From assembly GCA_018982785.1 (NCBI GenBank), contig JAHHEN010000004.1:67001-131000 (forward strand): a DNA stretch of 64,000 bases. The letters are read 5' to 3'. Shown one piece after another: positions 9,682 through 18,650 of the stretch (its first letter is position 1; every line of letters begins with the position of its first letter). The stretch comes from Enterococcus innesii. Its GTDB lineage: Bacteria; Bacillota; Bacilli; Lactobacillales; Enterococcaceae. Both the position numbers and the translations under genes were made by a program. A model generated the notes under the pieces. The model was not told the DNA's origin, made no database searches, and was given only the letters and a program-made list of their open reading frames with translations.

Positions 9682-10731
9682 ATGGAAGCTGTTTTTTACA
9701 GAAATGAGCAAGAAACTCAGATTTCTTACGGTGAAACACTGGCATCGGTCATGAAAGAACAGTCGATCGAGCCGCAACAGGTGATCATTTTGACGAATCA
9801 GCGTTATTATGACCGTTTTTCAGAAAAAGTAACACGCCTGTTTTTGCCGCGCGAGGTCAATTGGTATATTTGTACCAACCAAATGTATTGCAACAACTTT
9901 AGCGAATTTAAAGCCGCAATGGATTTCTTCGGTCGCTTTTCTAAGCAAGAGTCCTTGTTGATCGTCGGATTTGGGAATGAAGGTGTATTGGCACTGAGCA
10001 GTTTTATCCATGCGACTTCGGTTCTAACGACAAAGCTTTGGCTGATTCCCGTCTCCTTGCGGGCTTTAGCTAAAAGTGTCAAAGAAACAGCGATCGTTGT
10101 GAAAAAGCCAGATATCCCGATGTTGGAAAACCCTAACACACCACAATTTGTTATTTTCGATCAGACGATTGCCGAAAAGCAGATCGATGGGAAACTGGTG
10201 GACTTTTTGACCCTGATCCGTGGTGGCGTGCTTGCCGATAGCGATTTTTTAAAAGAGCTTTATCGAACGTATCCCAGTCATCAGGCGTTGATGAGACACT
10301 CATTGGCAGCATATACCAATCAGCTGATCCAATTGTATCAGCAGTCGGGCGGCGAATTGGAGGAGTTTGGGCAACTCTTTGCCGATGCTGCTTATCGAAC
10401 GGAAAATGGTCACTTGCTGTCTGATGCGATGAAATTGTTCTTTGGCTTTTTGTTTCATTTTATTTGGACAGTCCAGCAGCAACAGTTGACTGTCGATCTG
10501 CCGGTGTTTTGCCAATGGCTTGCCCGATTAGGCTTTCCTATCGAATTGCCCGAATCTTTTTCCTTAAGCGAGTATTTCAGCCATGTACTAGAATTGCAGC
10601 AAAAAGAAAAAAAACTGTTATTTTTGGCAAAAGTTGGTACAATAGGGGGCAGAACAGAAATCGAGGAAAAAGATCTTGTCCAGACGATGGAGACTTATCA
10701 CCGATTAATCAATGAGATTCGAGGGGTCTAG
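9682..10731 (+). CDS. 3-dehydroquinate synthase-like protein, probable pseudoenzyme
   Basis: This 349-aa protein resembles AroB in layout. It has an N-terminal Rossmann-like part (VIILTNQRYYDRFSEKV), a glycine-containing region followed by IPVSLRALAKSVKETAIV where AroB has IPTTLLAQVDSSVGGK, then a segment like the FxxxDxxxL...G loop and a helical C-terminal domain. The DSSVGGK substrate/NAD loop and the HGEA metal-ligand motif are absent, so catalysis is unlikely. It abuts the TPR gene with no gap, exactly where B. subtilis has the end of its aro operon before ypiA. I infer a diverged AroB relic with a structural or regulatory role. The homology claim rests on pattern alone. Confidence 0.55.
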   Translation: MEAVFYRNEQETQISYGETLASVMKEQSIEPQQVIILTNQRYYDRFSEKVTRLFLPREVNWYICTNQMYCNNFSEFKAAMDFFGRFSKQESLLIVGFGNEGVLALSSFIHATSVLTTKLWLIPVSLRALAKSVKETAIVVKKPDIPMLENPNTPQFVIFDQTIAEKQIDGKLVDFLTLIRGGVLADSDFLKELYRTYPSHQALMRHSLAAYTNQLIQLYQQSGGELEEFGQLFADAAYRTENGHLLSDAMKLFFGFLFHFIWTVQQQQLTVDLPVFCQWLARLGFPIELPESFSLSEYFSHVLELQQKEKKLLFLAKVGTIGGRTEIEEKDLVQTMETYHRLINEIRGV

Positions 10732-11991
10732 ATGGAAACTTATAGTGAAAAAATGTTAAAAGCACTAGCCGCAGAAGAGTTGGCTGAAGCACAATTGAAT
10801 TTTACCGAAGCACTGCAAAAAGATGATGATGAAACACTCGGCGCTTTGGGCGATGAATTATTGCAGATCGGTTTTTTAGAAGAGGCAAAAACGTTATTTG
10901 AAACCCTGCAGCAGCGGCACCCTGAAAATGAAGCTTTGCTGCTTCCTTTAGCAGAAATTGCGATGGAAGAAGACCAGATCGAAACAGCCTTCACCTATAT
11001 CGATCAAATACCACCAACGAGTGAAGCGTATCTGCAAGCCTTGTTATTGAGTGCGGATCTCTATCAACTGATCGGTATCCCGGAAGTCAGTGAAGCCAAA
11101 TTAAAAGAAGCGCAAAGCCTTGTGCCAGAGGAACCCTTGATTCGCTTTGCCTTAGCTGAGTTAGCTTTTTCAACGGATCGCTATCAAGAAGCTGTTGACC
11201 TTTATCAAGGATTGTTGGAAGAAGAAATTACGGATATTTCAGGGATCTCAATCGTTGAACGGACTGGGACTTCATTGAGTATGGCAGGTAAGTTTGAAGA
11301 GGCATTAGAATACTTTGAAGCAAGCTTAGAAGACGAACAGACGGATGAGCGTCTCTTTCAAACAGCTTTAGTCTATTTGCAGCTGAAGGAAAATGAACAA
11401 GCGATACGCTACTTGCAGCAGTTGCGGGTCATGAATCCCCAATACCGGGCCTTGTATCTCTATTTGGCTGAAGCATTGCAAGAAGAAGAGCAGCTGGAAG
11501 AAGCGCAACGTGTGATCGAGGAAGGAATTCATGAAGATCCATATCAAGTAGATTTCTATCATTTTGCTGCCGAGAATGCTTATCGACTTCATGACAGTGA
11601 AGCAGCCGAATCATTTTTACTTAAAGCACTGGAAACTGGTGAAAAAGAAGAGGATACGTTGCTGACCTTAAGTAATTTATACTTGAACGAAGAGCGCTGG
11701 CAAGAAGCGATCTTGGCGATCGAGCGAATGGAAGACAATGAACAGCCTCACGCTCTATGGAATCTGGCGCAAGCCTTCAATGCGTTAGAAGATTTTGACA
11801 AAGCAGCAAAATATTACGAAGCAGCCAATGCTGATTTGCATCATGAACCAGCGTTTATGAAGGAATACGGCATTTTCTTACGTGAAGAAGGACGTTTGTC
11901 TGAAGCACTTCATTTGCTGCAACATTATTTGGCACACGAGCCAGGTGATTTAGAAGTACAGTCGATCGTGGAGGACTTATTAGAAAGATAG
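10732..11991 (+). CDS. ypiA: Tetratricopeptide repeat protein, YpiA type
   Basis: The 419-aa acidic, alpha-helical protein is built almost wholly of TPR-like repeats (for example ALEYFEASLEDEQTDE and AAKYYEAANADLHHEP). It has no signal peptide or membrane segment, so it is cytoplasmic. Its start codon directly follows the stop of the AroB-like gene and it runs into ypiB. The same ypiA-ypiB pair follows the aro genes in B. subtilis. TPR arrays mediate protein-protein contacts. The partner is unknown, though the adjacent proteins are candidates. Confidence 0.85.
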   Translation: METYSEKMLKALAAEELAEAQLNFTEALQKDDDETLGALGDELLQIGFLEEAKTLFETLQQRHPENEALLLPLAEIAMEEDQIETAFTYIDQIPPTSEAYLQALLLSADLYQLIGIPEVSEAKLKEAQSLVPEEPLIRFALAELAFSTDRYQEAVDLYQGLLEEEITDISGISIVERTGTSLSMAGKFEEALEYFEASLEDEQTDERLFQTALVYLQLKENEQAIRYLQQLRVMNPQYRALYLYLAEALQEEEQLEEAQRVIEEGIHEDPYQVDFYHFAAENAYRLHDSEAAESFLLKALETGEKEEDTLLTLSNLYLNEERWQEAILAIERMEDNEQPHALWNLAQAFNALEDFDKAAKYYEAANADLHHEPAFMKEYGIFLREEGRLSEALHLLQHYLAHEPGDLEVQSIVEDLLER

Positions 11992-12000
11992 GTGAGAGAA

Positions 12001-12581
12001 ATGAACGTCAATGTACAAGAAAAGAAAAAGTTTCTTAATTGGTTAGTTTCGACCGTTTCCTTCAGTCGTCGTGAAGTCTCTTGGGTGTTGAACTATCTGG
12101 CGAATCATGAAGCGATCTTGACCAATGTTCATTTTGTAGAAGGGGCCGCTGCAGCCAAACGAGGGTTAAGTGTCCGCAGTACGGAAATTGGAGGCGAACC
12201 CTTTGTCTTGAGTATCGAGGGACAGACCTTTTATGACATTGATCAGATTTTTCATGAGATTCGCATGAATTGGAAACAACCGTTGTATCTTGAATGCCTC
12301 TTCCCAGATTCTTGGTCGCAATCCCTATATTTAGCTGTTCTGGAAGACAATCCCTATGAACGGTGGAACGACCACTTGGATCAAGAAATGACCCAACATG
12401 TTACCCAGTACCTTGAAAAAGAAGAAGCAAAAACCAAAATCGATACCTTGTATCGGCAGATCGATCGAGCATTGGAAAACGGGGATCGTGATGCCTTCTT
12501 AGAACTCTCCGATGAAGTAAATCGACACTTGCTCCAGCAAAAAAGAAGAAAGCCGTTAACAAGCAAAAAGCAGTCCTTTAA
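12001..12581 (+). CDS. ypiB: UPF0302 (YpiB) family protein, C-terminus frameshifted
   Basis: The protein belongs to the UPF0302 family (about 180-190 aa), of unknown biochemical function. The start at ATG 12001 is preferred over GTG 11992 because AGGTGAGAG lies at 11990-11998. As sequenced, an A6 run (12539-12544) shifts the last ~15 codons, and the frame runs on through the terminator to 12639. Adding one A gives a lysine-rich tail that stops at TAA 12579-12581, just inside the terminator, which is the expected layout. The gene is the third of the AroB-like/ypiA/ypiB operon. Confidence 0.8.
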
Positions 12582-12597
12582 TCGGGGCTGCTTTTTT
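12565..12597. terminator. Bidirectional terminator between ypiB and the YitT-type gene
   Basis: AAAAAGCAG (12565-12573) and CTGCTTTTT (12588-12596) form a perfect stem with a T tail on the plus strand and A-rich flank for the minus strand. The two genes converge here. Confidence 0.8.
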
Positions 12598-12603
12598 ATG
12601 TCA

Positions 12604-13509
12604 TTATTTTGTTTTAGAAACAGCGGTTTTGCGCTGTAAGAACCTCGATTTAGGCCTTAAGTAGGTAAAGCCTTCGCCTTCGACTTCATGGACATTGATG
12701 ACAGAAACAAACGCTTGCGGATCAAAGTCATGAACGATGCGCTTGACTTCAGAAATCTCCCGTCCACTGACCACCATATATATGATTTGTTTCGATACTC
12801 TTGAGTAAGCCCCTTCGCCCTGTAAAAACGTGACACCGCGTTCTAATTCATCCATTAAAACAGGAGCCATCTCTTCGCTGTGATTGCTGATCACTAAGAT
12901 CCCTTTCGCTGAATAACCGCCGTCTAGGATCGAATCGATCACACGCGTGAAGACATAAGAAAAAATCAACGTATACATCATGCGGTTCAAATCTATATAG
13001 GTCAAAGAAAGCAACAGGACGAACACATCAAAGATCAAAAGCGACCGCCCGATCGTCACCCCAAAGTTTTTCTCTAAAATACGTGCCAATACATCGACGC
13101 CACCTGTTGTTCCACCAACTTTGTAGACGATCCCACTACCGATTCCTGCAATCAAACCGGCTAAGAGTGCGACGATCAGTAGATCGTGCTGTAGATCGAT
13201 CAACAGGGGAACACTCTGCCAAAAGGCCAACCAAAAAGACAAACCAAAGGTTCCTAAAATCGTATACACTAATGAGCGTCGACCAAGAATTTTGCCACCG
13301 ATCAAAATGATCGGAATATTTAAGATCAACGTACTAATGGCAGGATTGATGCCCCATAAGGCTCGCAGGATCAAGGTAATCCCTGTCACACCGCCTTCTG
13401 CTAAGTCATTTGGGATATTTAGATAGACTAGACCGAAGCCATAAATACTCGTACCGAAAATAATCAAAACAATGTCGCGAATCGTTCGCCATGAAAAAAA
13501 TGCCCGCAT
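12604..13509 (-). CDS. YitT/DUF2179 family membrane protein (YpjC-like)
   Basis: This is a 301-aa protein with five to six hydrophobic segments in the first ~200 residues (YitT_membrane) and a soluble C-terminal DUF2179 domain with the conserved GRE and FVSVINVHEVEGEG patterns. DUF2179 has a ferredoxin-like or PII-like fold that may sense a ligand. The exact function is unknown. The start at 13509 has GGAGGAAA upstream. An in-frame GTG/ATG extension to 13539 lacks a site. B. subtilis has the homologous ypjC next to ypjD, as here. Confidence 0.88.
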   Translation of the reverse strand: MRAFFSWRTIRDIVLIIFGTSIYGFGLVYLNIPNDLAEGGVTGITLILRALWGINPAISTLILNIPIILIGGKILGRRSLVYTILGTFGLSFWLAFWQSVPLLIDLQHDLLIVALLAGLIAGIGSGIVYKVGGTTGGVDVLARILEKNFGVTIGRSLLIFDVFVLLLSLTYIDLNRMMYTLIFSYVFTRVIDSILDGGYSAKGILVISNHSEEMAPVLMDELERGVTFLQGEGAYSRVSKQIIYMVVSGREISEVKRIVHDFDPQAFVSVINVHEVEGEGFTYLRPKSRFLQRKTAVSKTK

Positions 13510-13645
13510 CCTGTTTCCTCCGTTATTCAACTTCCACAAGTATCAATGTAGCACGAAATCATTGAATGTACAACAAATCCTGAGGGGGCTCTATCTAGGC
13601 AGGCAGCCATTCTTTTGGTAAGATAAACGAGAAAGGGTGAAGAAG

Positions 13646-13987
13646 ATGACAGAAAAACGTTCTTTGGCATCGATGCAAGAAGAAGTCGATGCCTATATTC
13701 AACAATTTAAAACTGGCTATTTCAGCCCCCTCGCCCAAATGGCTCGTTTGACCGAAGAAGTTGGCGAATTGGCGCGAGAAGTGAATCACTATTACGGGGA
13801 AAAAAATAAAAAAAGCGATGAAGTTGAAAAGACCGTGGCAGAAGAACTCGGTGATGTACTCTTTGTGACGATGATCATGGCTAATTCACTAGACATCGAC
13901 CTGACTGAAGTGTTTGAGGAAAATATGGCAAAATTCAATCAGCGGGATGCGTATCGTTTTGAAAAGAAAAGATGGGAAAGTACATGA
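13646..13987 (+). CDS. ypjD: MazG-like nucleotide pyrophosphohydrolase (YpjD)
   Basis: The 113-aa all-alpha protein has the MazG metal-binding arrangement: EEVGELAREV in helix 2 and EELGDVLFVTMIMAN (ExxxD) in helix 4. Members hydrolyse (d)NTPs or aberrant nucleotides to monophosphates. The ATG at 13646 is chosen over GTG 13637, which lies inside the AAAGGGTG binding site. It overlaps cca by an ATGA junction, so the two are co-translated. Confidence 0.88.
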   Translation: MTEKRSLASMQEEVDAYIQQFKTGYFSPLAQMARLTEEVGELAREVNHYYGEKNKKSDEVEKTVAEELGDVLFVTMIMANSLDIDLTEVFEENMAKFNQRDAYRFEKKRWEST

Positions 13988-15198
13988 AGCTGACTAAACT
14001 ACCAAAAGAATTTGCAGAAGCTGCACCACTCCTAAAAAAAATCGAAGCCGCAGGCTATGAAGCCTACTTCGTTGGCGGCAGCGTGCGGGATACGATCTTA
14101 GGCCAGCCGATCCATGATGTCGATATTGCTACCAGTGCATTTCCAGCCGAGATCAAGGCGCTTTTTCCTCGAACAATTGACATTGGTATCGAGCATGGGA
14201 CGGTGCTGGTCTTGTGGGAGCAGGCGCAATATGAGATCACCACGTTTCGAACCGAAGCCGCCTATCAGGATTATCGTAGACCTGACAAAGTCGATTTTGT
14301 CCGTTCCTTGAAAGAAGATCTAAAGCGGCGGGATTTTACCATCAATGCATTGGCACTTCAAGAAGATGGGGTCATCATTGATCTTTTCGATGGACTTGCA
14401 GATATCGAAAATCAAATTTTACGAGCAGTGGGTCACCCACAGGAACGGTTTCATGAGGATGCGCTGCGAATGATGCGGGGGCTACGTTTTGTCAGCCAAT
14501 TAGGCTTTGTTTTGGAAAAAGAAACGTTGGCTGCTATCCATGCGAATCATGCCTTGTTAGGAAAAATCTCTGTTGAACGGATCATGATTGAATTCGTCAA
14601 ATTACTGTTAGGCAATCATCGTAATCAAGCATTACAGGCTTTCGTAGAAACCGAATGCTATATCTACTGCCCAGGCTTACGGGAATATGGCGAAGCGTTG
14701 TTGCGGATGGCAGACTTGCCCGCGATTCCTTTAGAAACCGAAACGGCTGCTTGGGTTTTGCTCATTGACCAAATCGGTTTAGCTCCTGAGGCAGTCCGCA
14801 GCTTTTTAAAAGCTTGGAAATGTTCCAATGACTGCATCCGCCAAGTACAAACGGTCTATCAAGCACTGCTAATGCGTCGAAACGGCGAATGGAACGATCT
14901 GCTGTTGTATCAGTTCGGTCTCGAAGCGACCTATTTAGCCGAGGGATTATTGCGTTATGACAAGCTGCCCAATGATCCTGCAAAAATCAGTCAGCGGTAT
15001 CAGCAACTACCGATCCATTCTTTGAAGGAGCTGGCGATCAATGGACGCGATTTGCTGCAGACAGTTGATCGTTCTTCTGGGCCGTGGCTCAAAGAAGTCT
15101 TGGCTGCTGCCGAAGCTGCAGTCATCACACGGAAAGTTCCTAATGAGAAAGAAGCACTGTTGGCATTTGCCCAAGCATATTTAGCGAAGGAGGGATAA
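13984..15198 (+). CDS. cca: CCA-adding tRNA nucleotidyltransferase
   Basis: The ~404-aa class II enzyme adds or repairs the 3' CCA of tRNAs. The head domain has GGSVRD, the catalytic DVDIATS pair and FTINALAL. RRDF and the RFHEDALRMMRGLRF neck motif follow. The start ATG 13984 overlaps the ypjD stop (ATGA). The frame also reads from 13972. The ypjD-cca linkage matches B. subtilis. Confidence 0.95.
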   Translation: MKLTKLPKEFAEAAPLLKKIEAAGYEAYFVGGSVRDTILGQPIHDVDIATSAFPAEIKALFPRTIDIGIEHGTVLVLWEQAQYEITTFRTEAAYQDYRRPDKVDFVRSLKEDLKRRDFTINALALQEDGVIIDLFDGLADIENQILRAVGHPQERFHEDALRMMRGLRFVSQLGFVLEKETLAAIHANHALLGKISVERIMIEFVKLLLGNHRNQALQAFVETECYIYCPGLREYGEALLRMADLPAIPLETETAAWVLLIDQIGLAPEAVRSFLKAWKCSNDCIRQVQTVYQALLMRRNGEWNDLLLYQFGLEATYLAEGLLRYDKLPNDPAKISQRYQQLPIHSLKELAINGRDLLQTVDRSSGPWLKEVLAAAEAAVITRKVPNEKEALLAFAQAYLAKEG

Positions 15199-15205
15199 CT
15201 GAAGA

Positions 15206-15574
15206 ATGGAAAGTAAAAAAGACTTTCTCGTTGACCTTCAAGACACTGCGGCTGTTATGGGTTCTGGGGGCTTGGCAGTTTTAGCAACCCCTCGACTGGT
15301 AGCAATGGTGGAAAACACCTGTTGGGAAGCACTTGAGCCTACTTTAGATAAAGGGTTTACTACCGTGGGTACAAAGTTTTCGATCGATCATTTAAAACCT
15401 TCCCCAGTCGGAGCAACAATCACTGTTTTTGTCCAATGGGAAAAAGAACAAGGATTCCAGTTTGATTATCAGGTGACCGATGGGTCTCAACAACTCATTG
15501 CCAAAGGGACTCATCAACGAGCGGCGGTGGAAATCTCTCGGTTTATGAAAAAAGTCAACGAAAACCAAAGTTAA
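15206..15574 (+). CDS. Hotdog-fold thioesterase, FlK-like
   Basis: The 122-aa protein looks like the fluoroacetyl-CoA thioesterase (FlK)-like hotdog family. ATPRLVAMVEN carries the catalytic-type Thr/Glu pair, TVGTKFSIDHLKPSPVG follows, and KGTHQRAAV carries the conserved His. It probably hydrolyses an acyl-CoA, but fluoroacetate specificity cannot be assumed. It starts eight bases after cca, so it is likely in the same operon. Confidence 0.8.
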   Translation: MESKKDFLVDLQDTAAVMGSGGLAVLATPRLVAMVENTCWEALEPTLDKGFTTVGTKFSIDHLKPSPVGATITVFVQWEKEQGFQFDYQVTDGSQQLIAKGTHQRAAVEISRFMKKVNENQS

Positions 15575-15641
15575 TTTGTGTCCCAGTAGCGACTATGTGT
15601 TAGAATTAAAATGTATTATTAATAAAAAGGAGCGTTTTGTC

Positions 15642-16100
15642 ATGGCTAGAGAAATGAAAGCTTTAAAATTTTATTTCCGTAATGGAGAAACATGGACGAT
15701 CGAGCGCCGTTACATCGGTGACTTGTGGATCAAACAAATCACGACCAGTTTTGGCCGTATCCACGGAAGTGAATTTGTTGAGATTCATCCATGTGCTGGG
15801 TTCAAAATTGAAATCTTCCAAGAAGGCGATCATGTGGCAACACATGACATCAACTTAGGCGGACTTGAATTAGGGATGTTTGCTCGTGCGTTGAAATATG
15901 AAGATATTGAACGGATGGAAATTCTTTACCGTAACGGTACACCGGATCTTGTGTATTTCCCATACAAGGACAAAGATACGGAAGGATTGGATAATGTATA
16001 CCAATCAACAAAAATCAGTGAAAAAACGAAGAGTCTGTATATCGTGATCGACCCAAATCAAACGGTTGATGACGTTTATCAAGAACATTTCGAAGAATAA
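15642..16100 (+). CDS. Conserved protein of unknown function
   Basis: I do not recognise this 152-aa protein. It is soluble, mixed alpha/beta, with many aromatic residues (KFYFRNGETWTIERRYIGDLW). It has no signal peptide or membrane segment. The start ATG 15642 follows AAAAAGGAG at good spacing. The longer frame from 15576 has no ribosome binding site. A strong terminator follows, so it is either a single gene or the last gene of the ypjD-cca operon. Confidence 0.8.
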   Translation: MAREMKALKFYFRNGETWTIERRYIGDLWIKQITTSFGRIHGSEFVEIHPCAGFKIEIFQEGDHVATHDINLGGLELGMFARALKYEDIERMEILYRNGTPDLVYFPYKDKDTEGLDNVYQSTKISEKTKSLYIVIDPNQTVDDVYQEHFEE

Positions 16101-16101
16101 G

Positions 16102-16135
16102 AAAAACGCAGAACCAGCTGGTTCTGCGTTTTTTT
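16102..16135. terminator. Bidirectional terminator
   Basis: A perfect 14-16 bp palindrome (AAACGCAGAACCAG with CTGGTTCTGCGTTT) has a T7 run. It separates two convergent genes. Confidence 0.92.
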
Positions 16136-16409
16136 AGAATGATTCTTGGAACATATCCGTATACTTTTTTAATAAAAGATAATCTTCGGCATATTCATCT
16201 TTTAAAACGATCGTATCGCCAAAAAAACTTTTACGAGCATGTTGAATGATCCGATGCTGAATGTCTTTTTCCAGAAGGTAATCGATCTCAGACTGTTTCA
16301 GGTTTTGTGCAGCAGTCGCCCGATTCTTTTCTACATATTGCAGCAAATCGTACTCAAGGTGTCCTGCACCATTGATGACTCGTTTGTATTCGATTTTGTC
16401 AATTTTCAT
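16134..16409 (-). CDS. Small protein of unknown function
   Basis: The 91-aa protein is charged, predicted helical and cytoplasmic. I do not recognise a family. AGGAGTG lies upstream of the ATG. It converges on the previous gene at the shared terminator. It lies downstream of the Y-family polymerase on the same strand but about 140 bp away, so co-transcription is possible but unproven. Confidence 0.65.
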   Translation of the reverse strand: MKIDKIEYKRVINGAGHLEYDLLQYVEKNRATAAQNLKQSEIDYLLEKDIQHRIIQHARKSFFGDTIVLKDEYAEDYLLLKKYTDMFQESF

Positions 16410-16551
16410 CTGCTCACACTCCTTGCTATTAAAGTACCTTAGAAAGGAACAAAGGGGGAGATGAATGGATCGAAATTACATAAATCTTTAAAAAATAGAC
16501 CATTTGTTAATGTTATCTTAAGAATTGTGAGCACAAAGGAAAGAAACAAAT

Positions 16552-17946
16552 TTATGTAACTGTCGTTTGCGAACCATTAGCTATCGATTCTTTCTCCGTT
16601 TGCTGATGGACAGGTCCTATGTTGGCGATCCCATCTAGACCACCAGCATGACCACCAACTAATTTGCTACGGGCAATGGCACGAGCGCCTTCCATCCGGC
16701 TTGTGGCGTGAACGATCGAAGTGAAGCCGTATTTTTCACGAATCTTATCGATGATCAAATCTAATTTACGTTGGCGCAACTGCGTTTCTGCCTGCTCAAA
16801 AAGATCCAGCTGGACATTTTCTGTATAAACCAATTTTGAATAGGTAATACCAATGTGGCGAATGACTTGCCCGGTATAAAATTTTCGAAAGAGAAACAGA
16901 CAATGAGCCACAAGCTTGCGGGTATTGTCGGTTGGTGGGATCTTCATTTGCCGGGAAAAACCAGAGGCAGTTTCCCCAAAGGCTACGCCGATGTAAACAT
17001 TGATACAAGCGGTCTGACAATGATGGCGGCGAATTCGGGCGGCAACTTGCTCCGCCATTTCCTTGATGACGATCTCAATTTCTTCTTGCAAGTAATAATT
17101 GCGGTGCAGGACCTGACTGTTGCCATAACTTTTTTCCATGACCTGCGGTGTCGGTTCAGCTAAAATCGTGCGATCAATGCCGTGAGCGTGATGGTAGAGC
17201 TGCTCACCAATGATCCCCATGCGGCTGCGCAAAAGATCAGGACTGGCATGAGCCAATTGTTCGATCGTTTCAATCCCCATCAAGTGAAGTCGTTTTTCTG
17301 TGCGTCGACCGATTCCCCAAAACTCCGTCATAGGGGCGATTTGCCAAACTTTTGTCGGTACATCTTCGTAGGTCCATTCGGCAATCAAGGAACGGTTGTG
17401 TTTGGATTCGTTATCCAAAGCCAATTTTGCTAACAAAGGGTTGTCGCCAATACCGATGGTGACATACAATTTCGTTGTTTCGTAAATGTCTTTTTGAATT
17501 TGCTGGGCAATCAGCCATCGTTTTTCTTCGCGAGAAATGGTTTTATCGGGAATGAAAAGATCCAGTGTACGGGTCAGATCCATCATCGTTTCGTCAATTG
17601 AATAGATCAGTAAGTCGTCTTGTCCAACATATTTGCGAAAGACATTATTGACTTTGGTATTTTCTTTGATATAAAAACTCATACGTGGCGATGCTTTGTA
17701 TAAATCGGGATGCGTCGGCAGATTGTCATTGCGAGTCACGTTTGAGATTCCTAATGCCGATTTTGCCTTGGGGGAAGCCGCTAAGATTAAGCCATTTCCA
17801 GTATTGTCAGAATGAGACATGACGACCAGCATCGCTTGGATAGGGTCTAATCCGCGCGAGATGCATTCGACAGAAGCATAAAAACTTTTAACATCGATAA
17901 ATAAGATATCGCGTTTTGGCTCGAGCGCATAATTAAAACCACCCAT
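16552..17946 (-). CDS. Y-family DNA polymerase, UvrX/UmuC type
   Basis: The 464-aa translesion polymerase has the palm motifs DVKSFYASVEC (first catalytic Asp) and YSIDETMMDLT (second acidic pair), a helix-hairpin-helix region (WGIGRRTEKRLHLMGI) and a little-finger domain. The C-terminal ARSKLVGGHAGG tail is typical of the UvrX subfamily found on Gram-positive chromosomes, plasmids and phages rather than DinB/Pol IV. It copies damaged DNA with low fidelity. The ATG at 17946 follows AAGGAGTG. A LexA-like box sits in its promoter, so SOS induction is expected. Confidence 0.9.
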   Translation of the reverse strand: MGGFNYALEPKRDILFIDVKSFYASVECISRGLDPIQAMLVVMSHSDNTGNGLILAASPKAKSALGISNVTRNDNLPTHPDLYKASPRMSFYIKENTKVNNVFRKYVGQDDLLIYSIDETMMDLTRTLDLFIPDKTISREEKRWLIAQQIQKDIYETTKLYVTIGIGDNPLLAKLALDNESKHNRSLIAEWTYEDVPTKVWQIAPMTEFWGIGRRTEKRLHLMGIETIEQLAHASPDLLRSRMGIIGEQLYHHAHGIDRTILAEPTPQVMEKSYGNSQVLHRNYYLQEEIEIVIKEMAEQVAARIRRHHCQTACINVYIGVAFGETASGFSRQMKIPPTDNTRKLVAHCLFLFRKFYTGQVIRHIGITYSKLVYTENVQLDLFEQAETQLRQRKLDLIIDKIREKYGFTSIVHATSRMEGARAIARSKLVGGHAGGLDGIANIGPVHQQTEKESIANGSQTTVT

Positions 17947-17966
17947 TTTTATCACTCCTTACCGAG

Positions 17967-17996
17967 ATTATACGAACGTTTGTTCTTTTTTGTCAA
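17967..17996 (-). promoter_or_regulatory. Sigma-A promoter with embedded LexA-like (SOS) box
   Basis: On the minus strand TTGACA (17991-17996), an 18-bp spacer and TATAAT (17967-17972) form a strong promoter. The spacer contains CGAACGTTTGTTCT (17973-17986 on the plus strand), close to the Gram-positive LexA site CGAACATATGTTCG with the CGAAC-N4-GTTC core intact. LexA bound there would occlude polymerase. Confidence 0.85.
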
Positions 17997-18156
17997 GCGA
18001 ACAGGAGCGGATGGGTTAATTTGTTTTTTTATAGAGATATTATTTTCGTTTCTAACTGAGGAAAAACGTTGGTTTATAAGAAATACATTCGATTCAGATT
18101 GTCAGAATTCGATTGGACATTAAAACGGGATTTTGTCTTTTTACCCGCCGGAATGA

Positions 18157-18189
18157 TTAAAAAAACAGCCGATCCATTGGATCGACTGT
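18157..18189 (-). terminator. Terminator of the VOC gene
   Basis: On the minus strand CAGTCGATCCA pairs with TGGATCGGCTG and is followed by seven T. Confidence 0.85.
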
Positions 18190-18200
18190 CGCTTTATGGA

Positions 18201-18587
18201 TCAATTTTCGGCAGGTAGCGTTGCAAACAAACTTAAGAGATTGCCGTCTATATCTTTGACGATGGCATAGCGTTGCCCCCAAAAGGCAGACCAGGGTTCT
18301 TTGAAAGACTGATACCCGGCAGCTACGACTTTTGAATGAAGGGCATCAACTTCTTCAGGGGAATCACATAAAAAGGCTAATTCAATCGTATCACCCACAG
18401 TCATTGGTGGATGTCCGTAGATCCCGGCAACCATTTTGCGGCTATTCAAGGAGATGCGAACACCATCATTTGCTAATTCCATATAATCTTCTGAGTGCTG
18501 ACCTAATGGCGTGAAGCCAAGTACTTGATAAAAAGCCAGTGCCTGTTCCATGTTCTTTGTGATAATACCGACCATATCTAGTTTCAT
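18201..18587 (-). CDS. VOC (glyoxalase/bleomycin resistance) family protein
   Basis: The 128-aa protein has the paired beta-alpha-beta-beta-beta modules of the vicinal oxygen chelate fold (MVGIITKNMEQALAFYQVLGF and the C-terminal FWGQRYAIVKDIDGNLLSLF). The family includes metal-dependent lyases, dioxygenases and drug-binding proteins. The first metal-ligand His/Glu positions are not obvious here, so an enzymatic role is uncertain. It lies downstream of the FosX-like gene on the same strand, about 60 bp away. Confidence 0.85.
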   Translation of the reverse strand: MKLDMVGIITKNMEQALAFYQVLGFTPLGQHSEDYMELANDGVRISLNSRKMVAGIYGHPPMTVGDTIELAFLCDSPEEVDALHSKVVAAGYQSFKEPWSAFWGQRYAIVKDIDGNLLSLFATLPAEN

Positions 18588-18650
18588 TTTTTCTTCCTTT
18601 CATGTGGGAATTCTTTACATAACAGTCCATGCAGTTGCTAGCAATGAAGA

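Noticed and set aside
16796-17433. Several frames inside the Y-family polymerase
   Set aside because: They lie on either strand within a well-supported gene.
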